Below, one piece after another: positions 7,316 through 15,750 of a DNA stretch of 23,146 nt. The notes under the pieces were generated by a model that did no database searches, was not told where the DNA came from, and saw only the letters and a program-made list of their open reading frames with translations. The DNA is taken from contig CAYUIQ010000148.1 in assembly GCA_964444795.1 (NCBI GenBank), positions 1 through 23,146 of the forward strand. Reading direction: 5' to 3'. This stretch comes from JABMRP01 sp964444795 (GTDB lineage Bacteria; Planctomycetota; Planctomycetia; Pirellulales; Thermoguttaceae). The stretch's first letter is position 1, and every line of letters starts with the position of its first letter. A program made the position numbers and the translations under genes.

Positions 7316-8683
7316 TCACGTTCGAATCTCGTAGCCTGTTCGCTGCGGACGGCTGAGCCAACGGTTCGCTTCGTCGTCGCCGACGATCTGTTGCTTCGCC
7401 GGGTCCCATGTGAGCTGGCGGCCTTGCACGCTGAACTCGCTGTTAGGATGCCGGGCAATGACGTGGCCCGCTTTCAGGCCGAGGCGGAGCGAGATGTTTG
7501 CCAAGTGGCAGGTCGAGACGGCGCGGTGATGCGAGTGGACGTCGGAAATCGGTTCGCCGCGGTCCTTGATACAGTCGAAGAAGTTCCGCATGTGGTCGCC
7601 CGGCCGTTTGCCTTTGTAGACCTTGGTGATCGCGTCCTCGGGCAGCGGATGGTCGGCGAGTTGGTCGACCGGCGTGCCGGTGAGCTTGCCGCGATTGACA
7701 AAGATCCGGCCCTTGTCGCCTTCGATCAGCACACCGTTATCCGTGTCGTCGCGAATGACCAGTTCCATGTCGCCCGGGAAGCGGCAGACGATCCGGAACT
7801 GCATGGCGACTTCAAAGGCGTTCGGCTCTTGGCGGGGGAATCGGCCGACCCCGGTAACCGAAACGGGCCCGCTGTCTTCCATGCCCATGGCCCAATGGGC
7901 GATATCGACGTGATGCGCCCCCCAGTCGGTCATCTGCCCGCCCGAGTAGGCGTAGAACCAACGGAAACTGAAGTGACACCGCTGCGGGAAATAGGGCGCG
8001 TCGGGTGCCTGCCCCAGCCACGTTTCGTAGTCGAAGTGGGCGGGCACTTGTTGCGGCTGAAACGGACCGCCGCCGCCGCAACCTCCGATCGCGGCCTGAA
8101 CTCGCTTGACTTTGCCGATCCGGCCGTCGCGCACCAGGGCGATCGCGTTGACGAACTGGTCCGTCTGGCTGCGTTGCTGGGTTCCAACCTGGAAAACACG
8201 CTTCGTCTCCTCCGCCACCTTGCACAACCGTTTCCCCTCGTCGACGGTCAGCGTCAGCGGCTTTTCGCAGTAGACGTCCTTGCCCGCACGCATGGCGTCG
8301 ATGGCGATCTTCGTGTGCCAGTGGTCGGGCGTGCCGATGGTCACCGCCTCGACGTCGTTGCGATCGAGCAGCTTCCGATAATCGCCGAATTGCTTCGCCT
8401 TGCCGTCGGCGATCTTGGCGTTGGCGGCGTCGGCGTGTTCGCGATCGACGTCGCAAATGGCCACGAGGTCACCGAACTTCGCCGCCCGCTCGGCAATACT
8501 CGTCCCCTGTCCTCCCACGCCGATCGCGCCGAGGATCGGCCGATCGTTCTTGGCCTCGGACTCGGCCGCGGCACTGCAGGTCGCCCAGTACGGCACGGCA
8601 GCCACACCAAGCCCCGCGGCGGACCGGCGAAAGAACTCACGTCGAGAATGTCTTGCCGTTGGTACTTGCATTGGTTGGCACAT
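7316..8683 (-). CDS. Tat-exported Gfo/Idh/MocA family oxidoreductase
   Basis: 455 aa from the ATG at 8683; a GTG at 8722 or an ATG at 8671 are alternatives and no start has a strong Shine-Dalgarno sequence. The twin-arginine signal SRREFFRRSAAGLG begins about residue 13, so the enzyme should be exported folded with its cofactor. The Rossmann motif GAIGVGGQGTS (about 52-62) and the CEKP motif (about 139-142) are those of NAD(P)-dependent Gfo/Idh/MocA sugar dehydrogenases. GGQMTDWGAHHVDIAHW is the typical C-terminal-domain motif of planctomycete members. Family chemistry is oxidation or epimerisation-type redox at a sugar hydroxyl, but substrates of these exported paralogues are mostly unknown. 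It diverges from the third sulfatase (281-bp gap) and converges on the glycosidase. Confidence 0.9.
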   Translation of the reverse strand: MCQPMQVPTARHSRREFFRRSAAGLGVAAVPYWATCSAAAESEAKNDRPILGAIGVGGQGTSIAERAAKFGDLVAICDVDREHADAANAKIADGKAKQFGDYRKLLDRNDVEAVTIGTPDHWHTKIAIDAMRAGKDVYCEKPLTLTVDEGKRLCKVAEETKRVFQVGTQQRSQTDQFVNAIALVRDGRIGKVKRVQAAIGGCGGGGPFQPQQVPAHFDYETWLGQAPDAPYFPQRCHFSFRWFYAYSGGQMTDWGAHHVDIAHWAMGMEDSGPVSVTGVGRFPRQEPNAFEVAMQFRIVCRFPGDMELVIRDDTDNGVLIEGDKGRIFVNRGKLTGTPVDQLADHPLPEDAITKVYKGKRPGDHMRNFFDCIKDRGEPISDVHSHHRAVSTCHLANISLRLGLKAGHVIARHPNSEFSVQGRQLTWDPAKQQIVGDDEANRWLSRPQRTGYEIRT

Positions 8684-8757
8684 GCGCGGATCTCGTCTGT
8701 AAAGAAGGCAATTAACGGACACATTGAAGGGGTCGGCCCGAGCCGCCCTGACAACTC

Positions 8758-8785
8758 AGGATAGCGTCACCAACGCCGGGGTCAA
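8758..8785 (-). promoter_or_regulatory. Predicted sigma-70-type promoter of the Gfo/Idh/MocA gene
   Basis: On the minus strand TTGACC (8780-8785) and TATCCT (8758-8763) are separated by 16 nt. Transcription would start near 8751 and give a leader of about 70 nt. Match is 5/6 and 4/6 to the E. coli consensus. Confidence 0.45.
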
Positions 8786-8964
8786 GGGATTCCGCAGGCA
8801 TTGCCACCCCTCTGATTGGACTCCGGGTGGAGCGTCGAGTAACATGGCATGGGAGGAAAGCTGTTCTTGGCGCCTTGGCGTGAGGCTTTCCCGTGGCGGG
8901 TGATTCGTGAAGTCCGGTCAGGTGCTACAGAAATTGCAGGATCCATCAACGCAAAGGCGTCCTC

Positions 8965-10326
8965 ATGCCATACCGATTCGTCTTCGCCGCTCTTTTTCTC
9001 CTTCTGCTGCCGGCGTTCTCCCGCGCCGCGGAAGCTCGACCGCCGAACGTTGTCCTTATCATGGTCGACGATCTGGGCTACAACGATCTGAGTTGCTACG
9101 GGCATCCTCAAATCAAGACGCCCGTGCTCGATCGGCTTGCCCGCGAAGGGGTTCGGTTGACGAGTTTTTACTGCGGTGCGACCGTGTGTACGCCGTCGCG
9201 GATGGCGTTGATGACCGGCGCGTATGCGACCCGGGTGGGGTGGACCCAGGGTGTGGTCGGGTACAAGATGGGTCCGGAGTCGGGGATGAGTCCCGAGGCG
9301 CTGACCATCGCCGAAGTGTTCAAGTCGGAGGGTTACGCGACGGCCATCTCCGGCAAGTGGCACCTTGGCGCTAAACCCCAATGCCGGCCGCACGGCCAAG
9401 GGTTCGATTCGGCGTATTATATTACCATGAGTAACAATCAGACAAAGAAGCTGTGGCGTGGCGACGAACTGCTGGAGAACCCCTTTGAGAACCGGCTCCT
9501 AACCGAGCAGTTCACGCGCGAGGCGATTCGGTTTATCCACCAGCAGAAAGACAAGCCGTTCTTTCTCTACATCCCTTACTCGGCCCCGCATTTTCCCGTG
9601 CAGGCGCATCCCGACTGGAAAGACAAATCCGATTTCGGCACGTATGGCGACGTGGTGGAAGAGCTCGATTCTTGTATCGGTGGGATACTCGATACACTCA
9701 AAGCCGAGAAGATCGATCGGGATACCATCGTCGTCTTCCTCTCGGATAACGGTCCGGAGACGGGTCAAGCAGCCACGGCCACGCCGTATCGCGGACGGAA
9801 ATGGAGTGCGTTGGAAGGCGCCAATCGCGTTCCGTGCATCGTTCGCTGGCATGGGAAAATCCCCGCCGGCCGGGAGTCCGATGCGTTGATCGGCGCGATC
9901 GATCTATTGCCGACGTTGTGCCACGCCTGCGGCATCGACTTGCAGGCGAAGACCACGGGAAGCCCGGTCATCGACGGGGTCAACGTTTGGGATACGCTGC
10001 TTGGCCGAGAGGTCGACCATCCGCGAAACGACCTGCTGTTTTGGCACGGGATGGGCCCGCTCGATGCGATTCGCGTTGGCCAGTGGAAACTGTTCCTGGA
10101 CCGAAAAACGGCCACCAAGCCGCATCGGCAAAACAGCGCCGAAATGAACGAGCAACTTGCCATCCTCGGGCAAGGCACGGGCCCGCTGCTGTTCAATCTT
10201 GCCGAGGAGCCAAACGAGATGACCGATCTGGCCGCCAAGTATCCGGAGAAGGTGAAAGAGATGCGGGCGTTGGCAGCACGCCGGCTGGCCGATGTTAAGA
10301 GCAACGTGGTGCCGATTGTGGAATAG
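8965..10326 (+). CDS. Secreted type I sulfatase (arylsulfatase A-like)
   Basis: 453 aa; the ATG at 8965 has AAAGG (8953-8957) 7 nt upstream. Signal peptide MPYRFVFAALFLLLLPAFSRA, then EARPPNVVLIMVDDLGYNDL with metal ligands D35-D36. The formylglycine motif is C75-T-P-S-R79 followed by MALMTGAY. SGKWHLGAKP, YSAPHFPVQAHP and FLSDNGPETG supply the remaining conserved active-site residues. It is a complete sulfatase of the arylsulfatase A-type group and clearly distinct from the other two in the window, so the three are not recent tandem copies. Substrate is unknown. The gene is divergent from the Gfo/Idh/MocA gene and followed after 158 bp, containing a palindromic element, by the propeller-like gene. 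Confidence 0.93.
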   Translation: MPYRFVFAALFLLLLPAFSRAAEARPPNVVLIMVDDLGYNDLSCYGHPQIKTPVLDRLAREGVRLTSFYCGATVCTPSRMALMTGAYATRVGWTQGVVGYKMGPESGMSPEALTIAEVFKSEGYATAISGKWHLGAKPQCRPHGQGFDSAYYITMSNNQTKKLWRGDELLENPFENRLLTEQFTREAIRFIHQQKDKPFFLYIPYSAPHFPVQAHPDWKDKSDFGTYGDVVEELDSCIGGILDTLKAEKIDRDTIVVFLSDNGPETGQAATATPYRGRKWSALEGANRVPCIVRWHGKIPAGRESDALIGAIDLLPTLCHACGIDLQAKTTGSPVIDGVNVWDTLLGREVDHPRNDLLFWHGMGPLDAIRVGQWKLFLDRKTATKPHRQNSAEMNEQLAILGQGTGPLLFNLAEEPNEMTDLAAKYPEKVKEMRALAARRLADVKSNVVPIVE

Positions 10327-10366
10327 GTGCCAGGGTCCGTGCAGAAAGGGATGTCGGATTTACTTC

Positions 10367-10456
<90 letters not shown>

Positions 10457-10484
10457 CTGGGCAACGCGAGAAGGAGATTTGCGA

Positions 10485-11903
10485 ATGCCTCTCGTCAGCA
10501 GATCGCTCGCCACCATCGGCTTGGCCGTTATCGCTTGCGGTAGCGATTCTGCTTCCGCGCGGCAGCCGGGCGGCGCCTGGACGCAAAGTTACGACGCCGG
10601 CTACGTCGACACGGGCGGCGCGTATGCCGGCGGCTCCGAGATCATGCACCTCGTGCCGCACAAGAAAAGACTCTATGCGGCCAATGGTTATTGGGAAGAC
10701 TCGCGATGGGAAAACCGCCCCTACGCCGAGAAACAGTCGGCCCAGGTGCTTCGGCTCGATTCGGCGGAGGGTCGCTGGGAAGTCGACCTCGACATGGGTA
10801 AGTCCAACGGCCGTGGCCTGCGATACATGAAGGGCAATATACTCAAGTCGGTTACGTTCACGCGCGATGGATCGGGTAAGCTGTTATCGAGGCCGGAGAA
10901 TCTGCTGGTCATGGCAGCCGGCGCTTATACGAGAGAACATGGCGTCGTATCGGCTTGGGTGCGAGACGATGCGTCCGGTACGTGGAATCACGGTATCGTG
11001 AAGCACGGATCGCGCGCGGGTGGCACACGATGGATCCCTCGCGACATGGAGATCCATAGGGACAAGGTCACCGGCACTGAGCGTCTGTTCTTGTTGATCG
11101 GCAACCCGGGCATCATCTCGGGCGTTTACGATGCCTCGCTGCCGGCCAAGATTCGCTGGGACAAGAAGGTCGAGTTCCCGGCAAGCGGCACCTTCAGCAC
11201 CCGACCGCTAGGCATCGTGGAAGCCAACGGCTCGCTGCTGTTTTCGGTCGGCGGCGTGATCTATCGACGAACCGACGGCCCGAGCCCGACGTACACCGAG
11301 ATTCTGAACCTTGGCGACGGCGTGAATACCGACGTGGGCGGCATTCGCGGCCTGACGACCATCGCCAATCCCAACGGTGCCGGCGAGTCCATTTTGTTCC
11401 TTTGGGCGCCGGGCGGCAGATCCATTGGTCAAATCAAGCGACTGGATCCCGACGGCTCTGGCGGTTACACGGCACACGATGAAGCGAATATTCGCGATCT
11501 GATGAGCGAGGAGCTTGGCGTCGAGGTCGGATATACGCTTGGGGCCCACAGCAATATGTATGCGGTCGCCCATCCCGTGTCGGGTAAAACCGTGCATATC
11601 ATCGGCTTTCAAGGAAGGCTTCAGGGAAACGATCGTCTCCGATGGAAGGGCAGCGGATTGTACGCCGGTGCCATGTACGCCATTCGCACCACGGACCAGA
11701 CCTATACGGTGCATGAGGTTAATGGTGCCTACGCCCCTGACAAGCCGGTTCTCGTATCGCCGCGAACGTTCGCCCATTCGCCCTTTGGCGACAACCGGCT
11801 CTTTATCGGCGGCCATGATGCCAGCGGCAAAAGCTCGGACGACATGGCCTGGATATTCAAGGCGTCCTTGGATGTCGTGCTGGGACTGGCCGACGATCCG
11901 TAA
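10485..11903 (+). CDS. Exported protein of unknown function, probably beta-propeller
   Basis: 472 aa. AAGGAG (10471-10476) lies 8 nt before the ATG at 10485; an in-frame TTG at 10479 is too close to it. The N-terminus MPLVSRSLATIGLAVIAC is a signal sequence ending in a lipobox-like VIAC (C18), with an alternative type I cleavage site after SASA. The rest is rich in short beta-strand, Gly and aromatic segments (IMHLVPHKKRLYAANGYW, ENLLVMAAGAY, RLFLLIGNPG, GSLLFSVGGVIYRR, ESILFLWAPGG, VHIIGFQG, NRLFIGGHD). These recur every 50-70 residues and look like propeller blades. No catalytic motif or named family is recognised. It follows the third sulfatase on the same strand and may share its function, but that is inference from position. 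Confidence 0.75.
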   Translation: MPLVSRSLATIGLAVIACGSDSASARQPGGAWTQSYDAGYVDTGGAYAGGSEIMHLVPHKKRLYAANGYWEDSRWENRPYAEKQSAQVLRLDSAEGRWEVDLDMGKSNGRGLRYMKGNILKSVTFTRDGSGKLLSRPENLLVMAAGAYTREHGVVSAWVRDDASGTWNHGIVKHGSRAGGTRWIPRDMEIHRDKVTGTERLFLLIGNPGIISGVYDASLPAKIRWDKKVEFPASGTFSTRPLGIVEANGSLLFSVGGVIYRRTDGPSPTYTEILNLGDGVNTDVGGIRGLTTIANPNGAGESILFLWAPGGRSIGQIKRLDPDGSGGYTAHDEANIRDLMSEELGVEVGYTLGAHSNMYAVAHPVSGKTVHIIGFQGRLQGNDRLRWKGSGLYAGAMYAIRTTDQTYTVHEVNGAYAPDKPVLVSPRTFAHSPFGDNRLFIGGHDASGKSSDDMAWIFKASLDVVLGLADDP

Positions 11904-11965
11904 GGGGCGTTAAAAGTTGTGTCAGGAACCTGGGAGACACTTCCGACGAGCTACGTCCAAGGGTT

Positions 11966-13411
11966 TCAGACGCGGTTCGGATCATTCTCAAAGCTGTCTG
12001 ATTGCGGCTCCCGGCGAGCGACCCCTCCCCGGCGAGCGGCGCCGGCAGCAGCTGATGCAACGGCCTTGGCAACTCGACGGTCAAACACGCTGGGAACAAT
12101 GTAGTCCGGGCGTAGTTCGTGTTCTTGGATTACGTTTGCGATAGCGTTGGCGGCAGTGACCTTCATCCCTTCGGTAACACACCTGGCGCGAACATCGAGC
12201 ATGCCGCGAAAGAACCCCGGAAAACACAGTACATTGTTGATTTGGTTGGGGTAATCGGATCTGCCAGTCGCCATCACCGCGACATGGGAGATCGCCTCCT
12301 CCGGCGACACCTCCGGGTCAGGGTTTGCCAGGGCAAATACGATAGGATCTCGCCCCATTCGCTTGAGGTCGGCGGACTTCACCACATTGGCGGTCGAGAC
12401 GCCAACGAAGACATCGGCGCCCGCAATGGCGTGACCCAGGGGTCCCGCGACCTTCTCCGGATTGGTGTTTTTCGCCAGCCACTGCTTGGAGGAGTTCATA
12501 TCCGCGGAACGTCCCTGGTGAATGGCCCCGGCGCGGTCGCAAACGACGATGTGGCCGACGCCGACGTGCGTGAGCAACTTCGCAATGGCGGTACCAGCGG
12601 CACCTGCCCCGCTCAGTGTCACCCGGAGGTCTTCGAGTTGCTTGCCGACAACCCTGGCGGCGTTTTGCAGCGCCGCGAGCACGACGATGGCCGTGCCGTG
12701 TTGATCGTCGTGAAAAACCGGGATATCGAGCACTGAACTCAGACGTTCTTCAATCTCCATGCAGCGTGGGGCCGCGATGTCCTCCAGATTTATGCCCCCG
12801 AACGTCGGCGCAATGCACTGGCAGGCGCGTACGATGCTTCCCGTGTCTTGCGTGTCCAAGCAGACGGGAAACGCGTCAACACCTGCAAACTCCTTGAACA
12901 GCAAGGCCTTGCCCTCCATGACCGGCAAGGCTGCCATCGGGCCGATGTTGCCAAGCCCGAGGACTGCCGAGCCATCCGTGACGATTGCCACGGTGTTGCG
13001 CTTGATCGTGAGATTGAATGCCGACTCCGGGTCGGAAGCAATGGCGTCGCAAATGCGAGCGACACCTGGAGAGTAGACCATTGAGAGGTCGTCCCGTGTC
13101 TTTACCGGCACTTTCGAGTGGATCTCGATTTTGCCGCCGAGATGCAAGAGAAATGTCCGGTCCGAGACGTTCAGCACCTCGATGCCTTGGAACTGCTTAA
13201 GGCAATCAACGATCCGATGGCCGTGCGCGACACTGCTTGCACTGACCGTGATATCCCGAGTGATGCACGCTTGGTGAACATTCACAACGTCCACGGCGCC
13301 AATCAGCCCGTCTTCCTGGCCTATGGCGGAAGTGATCGCTCCGAGTTGACCGGGCTCGTCCGAATAGCGAAGCCGGATTGTGACACTGTATGAAGGGCTC
13401 TTGTGGCTCAT
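11966..13411 (-). CDS. NAD(P)-dependent malic enzyme with N-terminal ACT domain
   Basis: 481 aa cytoplasmic enzyme converting malate to pyruvate and CO2 with reduction of NAD(P). The ATG at 13411 follows GGGAGA at 6 nt. Residues about 8-85 form an ACT-type regulatory domain (VTIRLRYSDEPGQLGAITSAIG), suggesting allosteric control by a small ligand. The malic domain shows the catalytic Tyr in VYSPGV (Y113), the catalytic Lys in EGKALLFK (K168) and the metal-binding acids NLED (E210, D211) and FHDDQHGT (D235, D236). The dinucleotide fold has SGAGAAGTAIAKLL (about 267-280). ANPDPEVSPEEA and NQINNVLCFPG are typical of the bacterial small-subunit form. It starts 13 bp after the S9 peptidase stop and is the last gene of the minus-strand train, so it is probably translated from the same mRNA. 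It is the only clearly central-metabolic enzyme there. Confidence 0.92.
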   Translation of the reverse strand: MSHKSPSYSVTIRLRYSDEPGQLGAITSAIGQEDGLIGAVDVVNVHQACITRDITVSASSVAHGHRIVDCLKQFQGIEVLNVSDRTFLLHLGGKIEIHSKVPVKTRDDLSMVYSPGVARICDAIASDPESAFNLTIKRNTVAIVTDGSAVLGLGNIGPMAALPVMEGKALLFKEFAGVDAFPVCLDTQDTGSIVRACQCIAPTFGGINLEDIAAPRCMEIEERLSSVLDIPVFHDDQHGTAIVVLAALQNAARVVGKQLEDLRVTLSGAGAAGTAIAKLLTHVGVGHIVVCDRAGAIHQGRSADMNSSKQWLAKNTNPEKVAGPLGHAIAGADVFVGVSTANVVKSADLKRMGRDPIVFALANPDPEVSPEEAISHVAVMATGRSDYPNQINNVLCFPGFFRGMLDVRARCVTEGMKVTAANAIANVIQEHELRPDYIVPSVFDRRVAKAVASAAAGAARRGGVARREPQSDSFENDPNRV

Positions 13412-13424
13412 TCGCGGTCTCCCA

Positions 13425-15719
13425 TTACTCGAAAACAGTGATTCGTCCAATCTTTGGGCCGGGCGGCAAATGTTCGAGCAGATACCGCGTGATGAGCAAG
13501 CGCAGGTGTACGGAGGTGCCCGGCCCGTTGCGAATGCCGTGATCGCGGTTGGGATAGGCCATGTAATCGAATCGCTTGCCCAGCGCGATGAGACGATCCA
13601 CCAGGCCCTCGGTAATCTGGAGATGCGTATTGGTCTCCCCGGTACCGTGAACGATCAGGAGGTCTCCCTTGAGCCCTTCGGCAAAGTTGATCGGAGCGGC
13701 CCTTCTGTATCCTTCGGGGTTCTCTTCGCGCGTTCGCATGAAGATTTCCTGGAACCACGCATTGTAGAGATGCGGTTGCGGCTTGGGTGCCACGGCGATG
13801 CCGACGTGGAACACGTCCGGTTCGCGAAACATCGCATTGAGCGTGTTGGATCCCCCACCACTCCATCCCCAGACACCCACGCGCGACAAGTCGACGTAGG
13901 GCCGCGTGCGTCCCAACTGCTTCAGTCCGGCCGCTTGTTCTTTCGTGGAGAGAGGTCCCAGGCTGCCATACACGGCCCGGCGCCAGGCGGCGCCCTTGGG
14001 TGCCGAAGTGCCGCGATTGTCCATGGAGACAACGAGGTAGCCCAGATCGGCGATCATGCGGTGGAACATCGCGTGGTTCGAGGACCAGACGTCCAGGACG
14101 GTCTGACCATGCGGTTCGCCGTAGACGTAGACGAACACGGGGTATTTCTTGGCCGGATCGAAGTCGCGAGGTTTGAGCATCCATGCGTCCATCACCACGC
14201 CGTCGCCAATGTCGAGCGTGAAGAACTCGCTGCGTCGTGCGATCAACGGTTCGATACGCTTTCGAAGGGCCCGATTGTCTTCGAGCACACGCACGACCCG
14301 GTGCCCGTCGAGCTCGATCAAGTCAAACACAGGCGGCGTATCAAAGGTCGAATAAGTATGGAATGCCCATCGGGCATCGGGAGAAAAGTCATAACGGTGC
14401 GTGCCGGGCTGATCCGCCGGAGTGACACGCTCCGGCTTGCCGGGCTTCTCCAGCGCGGCCCGATACAAGTAACGCTCGGTCGCATTGTCGGGCGAACCGA
14501 TGTAGTAGAACCAACCGCGTTGTTCGTCCACCTGCCCCCGAGTGATAATGTCGCTGGAGCCGGGCGTCAACAGCGTCAGGTCTTTGCTGTTGCGCTGCAG
14601 GACGTAGGCGTGTCGCCAACCGTCCTTCTCGCTTAACAGCACAAAGGCACGGCCGCCCAGAATCAACTCCAGTCCCATGTTCTCGCGCCGGCTGCCGTCG
14701 ATCCAGGCTGGATCGGTCTCGCGGTAGATGGAAGTAACCTCGCCCGTTCGGCGATCGGCCAGCAGAAACTCACGGGAATCCCGAAAACGCGACCGCCGCT
14801 CGACGATCAGTTCGTTGTCGGGCGTCCAGATCATCCATGGCAGGTAGCAGGTCGGTTCGCCGGGGAGTTTCAGCCAGCGCGTGGATTGTGTCTCCACGTC
14901 CGCGATTCCAATGCGAACGGTTGGAATCGGCGTCCCCACTCGGGGATAGCGAATATAGCGAACTTCGGGGTACGTCGGGTCAATAGGATCGATCACCGGG
15001 CGTCGTCGCACGGCCCGGGAATCGATCTGCACGTAGGCGACCTGCCGCCCGTCGGGACTCCAGAGCAGGCCCCGACCATAACCGTAGCCACCCAGTCCGT
15101 TCTTCACGTCATCGGCGACGCCGTCCGTAGTGAGGGCTTTGGTCTCTGAGCTGCGAAGATCGTATACATGGAGATTCTGCTGACGCGAATACAAGAAGTA
15201 CCGATCATCAGGAGAGATACTGCCCCTGGCCCGGCCGGGCACGGCACCGGCAACGATCCGGCGCAACGTTCCGGGTTTACGCTCCAGCACCCAGTAGTCG
15301 GCAACGCGTGCATCCGCGCCCGGATCGGACCTTCCGCTGGTCTCCAGCAGGATCAGACTGCCGCCGGGCGAGAGCGCATAGTCTTCGATCCACAAGGGCC
15401 TGGCCGCATCCGGCAGGAGCAATTGCGACTGTCGGACCAGGACCTTGCGCTTGCCGCTGGCACAATCGTATTGCACCAGTTCCCTGGCACGGCCCTCGGG
15501 CGACGGTTCCAGCATCGTATAGCCGGAACTGTCCTGCAACCATTGTGCATGAAACGACTTGGCAGCAAACTGCTGGTCCTCGTAAATCGCCCGCAAGCGC
15601 GACTCGGCGCCGTCGAGGATTCGTGAGATAGACTCCCCCGCCCGGGCGGAAGAGACAGCCGCGATGCCGGCGAGCAGGTTTGCCCAACAAAGACAACGAA
15701 ACCAGACAGCCCTTTTCAT
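13425..15719 (-). CDS. Secreted S9 family serine peptidase, dipeptidyl-peptidase IV type
   Basis: 764 aa; ATG at 15719 preceded by GAGGAA at 6 nt. Signal peptide MKRAVWFRCLCWANLLAGIA ending near SSARA. The N-terminal part to about residue 500 is a DPP-IV-type propeller (SPDDRYFLYSRQQNLHVYDL, LWSPDGRQVAYVQ, FSPDARWAFHTYS). The alpha/beta-hydrolase domain follows (YPVFVYVYGEPHGQ, then VSMDNRGT). Catalytic Ser620 is in GWSGGG and His727 in NRDHG. The third triad position, Asp in DPP-IV (GTADDN), is Glu695 here (HGTGETNTH). The expected reaction is release of short N-terminal peptides from proteins outside the cytoplasm; exact specificity is unknown. It lies 31 bp after the GH63-like gene and 13 bp before the malic enzyme, so co-transcription is likely. 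Confidence 0.9.
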   Translation of the reverse strand: MKRAVWFRCLCWANLLAGIAAVSSARAGESISRILDGAESRLRAIYEDQQFAAKSFHAQWLQDSSGYTMLEPSPEGRARELVQYDCASGKRKVLVRQSQLLLPDAARPLWIEDYALSPGGSLILLETSGRSDPGADARVADYWVLERKPGTLRRIVAGAVPGRARGSISPDDRYFLYSRQQNLHVYDLRSSETKALTTDGVADDVKNGLGGYGYGRGLLWSPDGRQVAYVQIDSRAVRRRPVIDPIDPTYPEVRYIRYPRVGTPIPTVRIGIADVETQSTRWLKLPGEPTCYLPWMIWTPDNELIVERRSRFRDSREFLLADRRTGEVTSIYRETDPAWIDGSRRENMGLELILGGRAFVLLSEKDGWRHAYVLQRNSKDLTLLTPGSSDIITRGQVDEQRGWFYYIGSPDNATERYLYRAALEKPGKPERVTPADQPGTHRYDFSPDARWAFHTYSTFDTPPVFDLIELDGHRVVRVLEDNRALRKRIEPLIARRSEFFTLDIGDGVVMDAWMLKPRDFDPAKKYPVFVYVYGEPHGQTVLDVWSSNHAMFHRMIADLGYLVVSMDNRGTSAPKGAAWRRAVYGSLGPLSTKEQAAGLKQLGRTRPYVDLSRVGVWGWSGGGSNTLNAMFREPDVFHVGIAVAPKPQPHLYNAWFQEIFMRTREENPEGYRRAAPINFAEGLKGDLLIVHGTGETNTHLQITEGLVDRLIALGKRFDYMAYPNRDHGIRNGPGTSVHLRLLITRYLLEHLPPGPKIGRITVFE

Positions 15720-15750
15720 GCGGATTTCCTCGTTCTGCGATTGCCAAAGC

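Noticed and set aside
7298..8764. 488-codon open frame on the plus strand opposite the Gfo/Idh/MocA gene
   Set aside because: The minus strand encodes an intact Tat signal, Rossmann motif and CEKP motif; the plus frame is a shadow.
11904..11965. Possible terminator between the convergent propeller and malic enzyme genes
   Set aside because: Only a weak GTGTC...GACAC pairing with mismatched interior and no T-tract.
13380..14636. 418-codon open frame on the plus strand opposite the S9 peptidase
   Set aside because: The S9 peptidase Ser and His motifs and its signal peptide are on the minus strand; the opposite frame has no motif.
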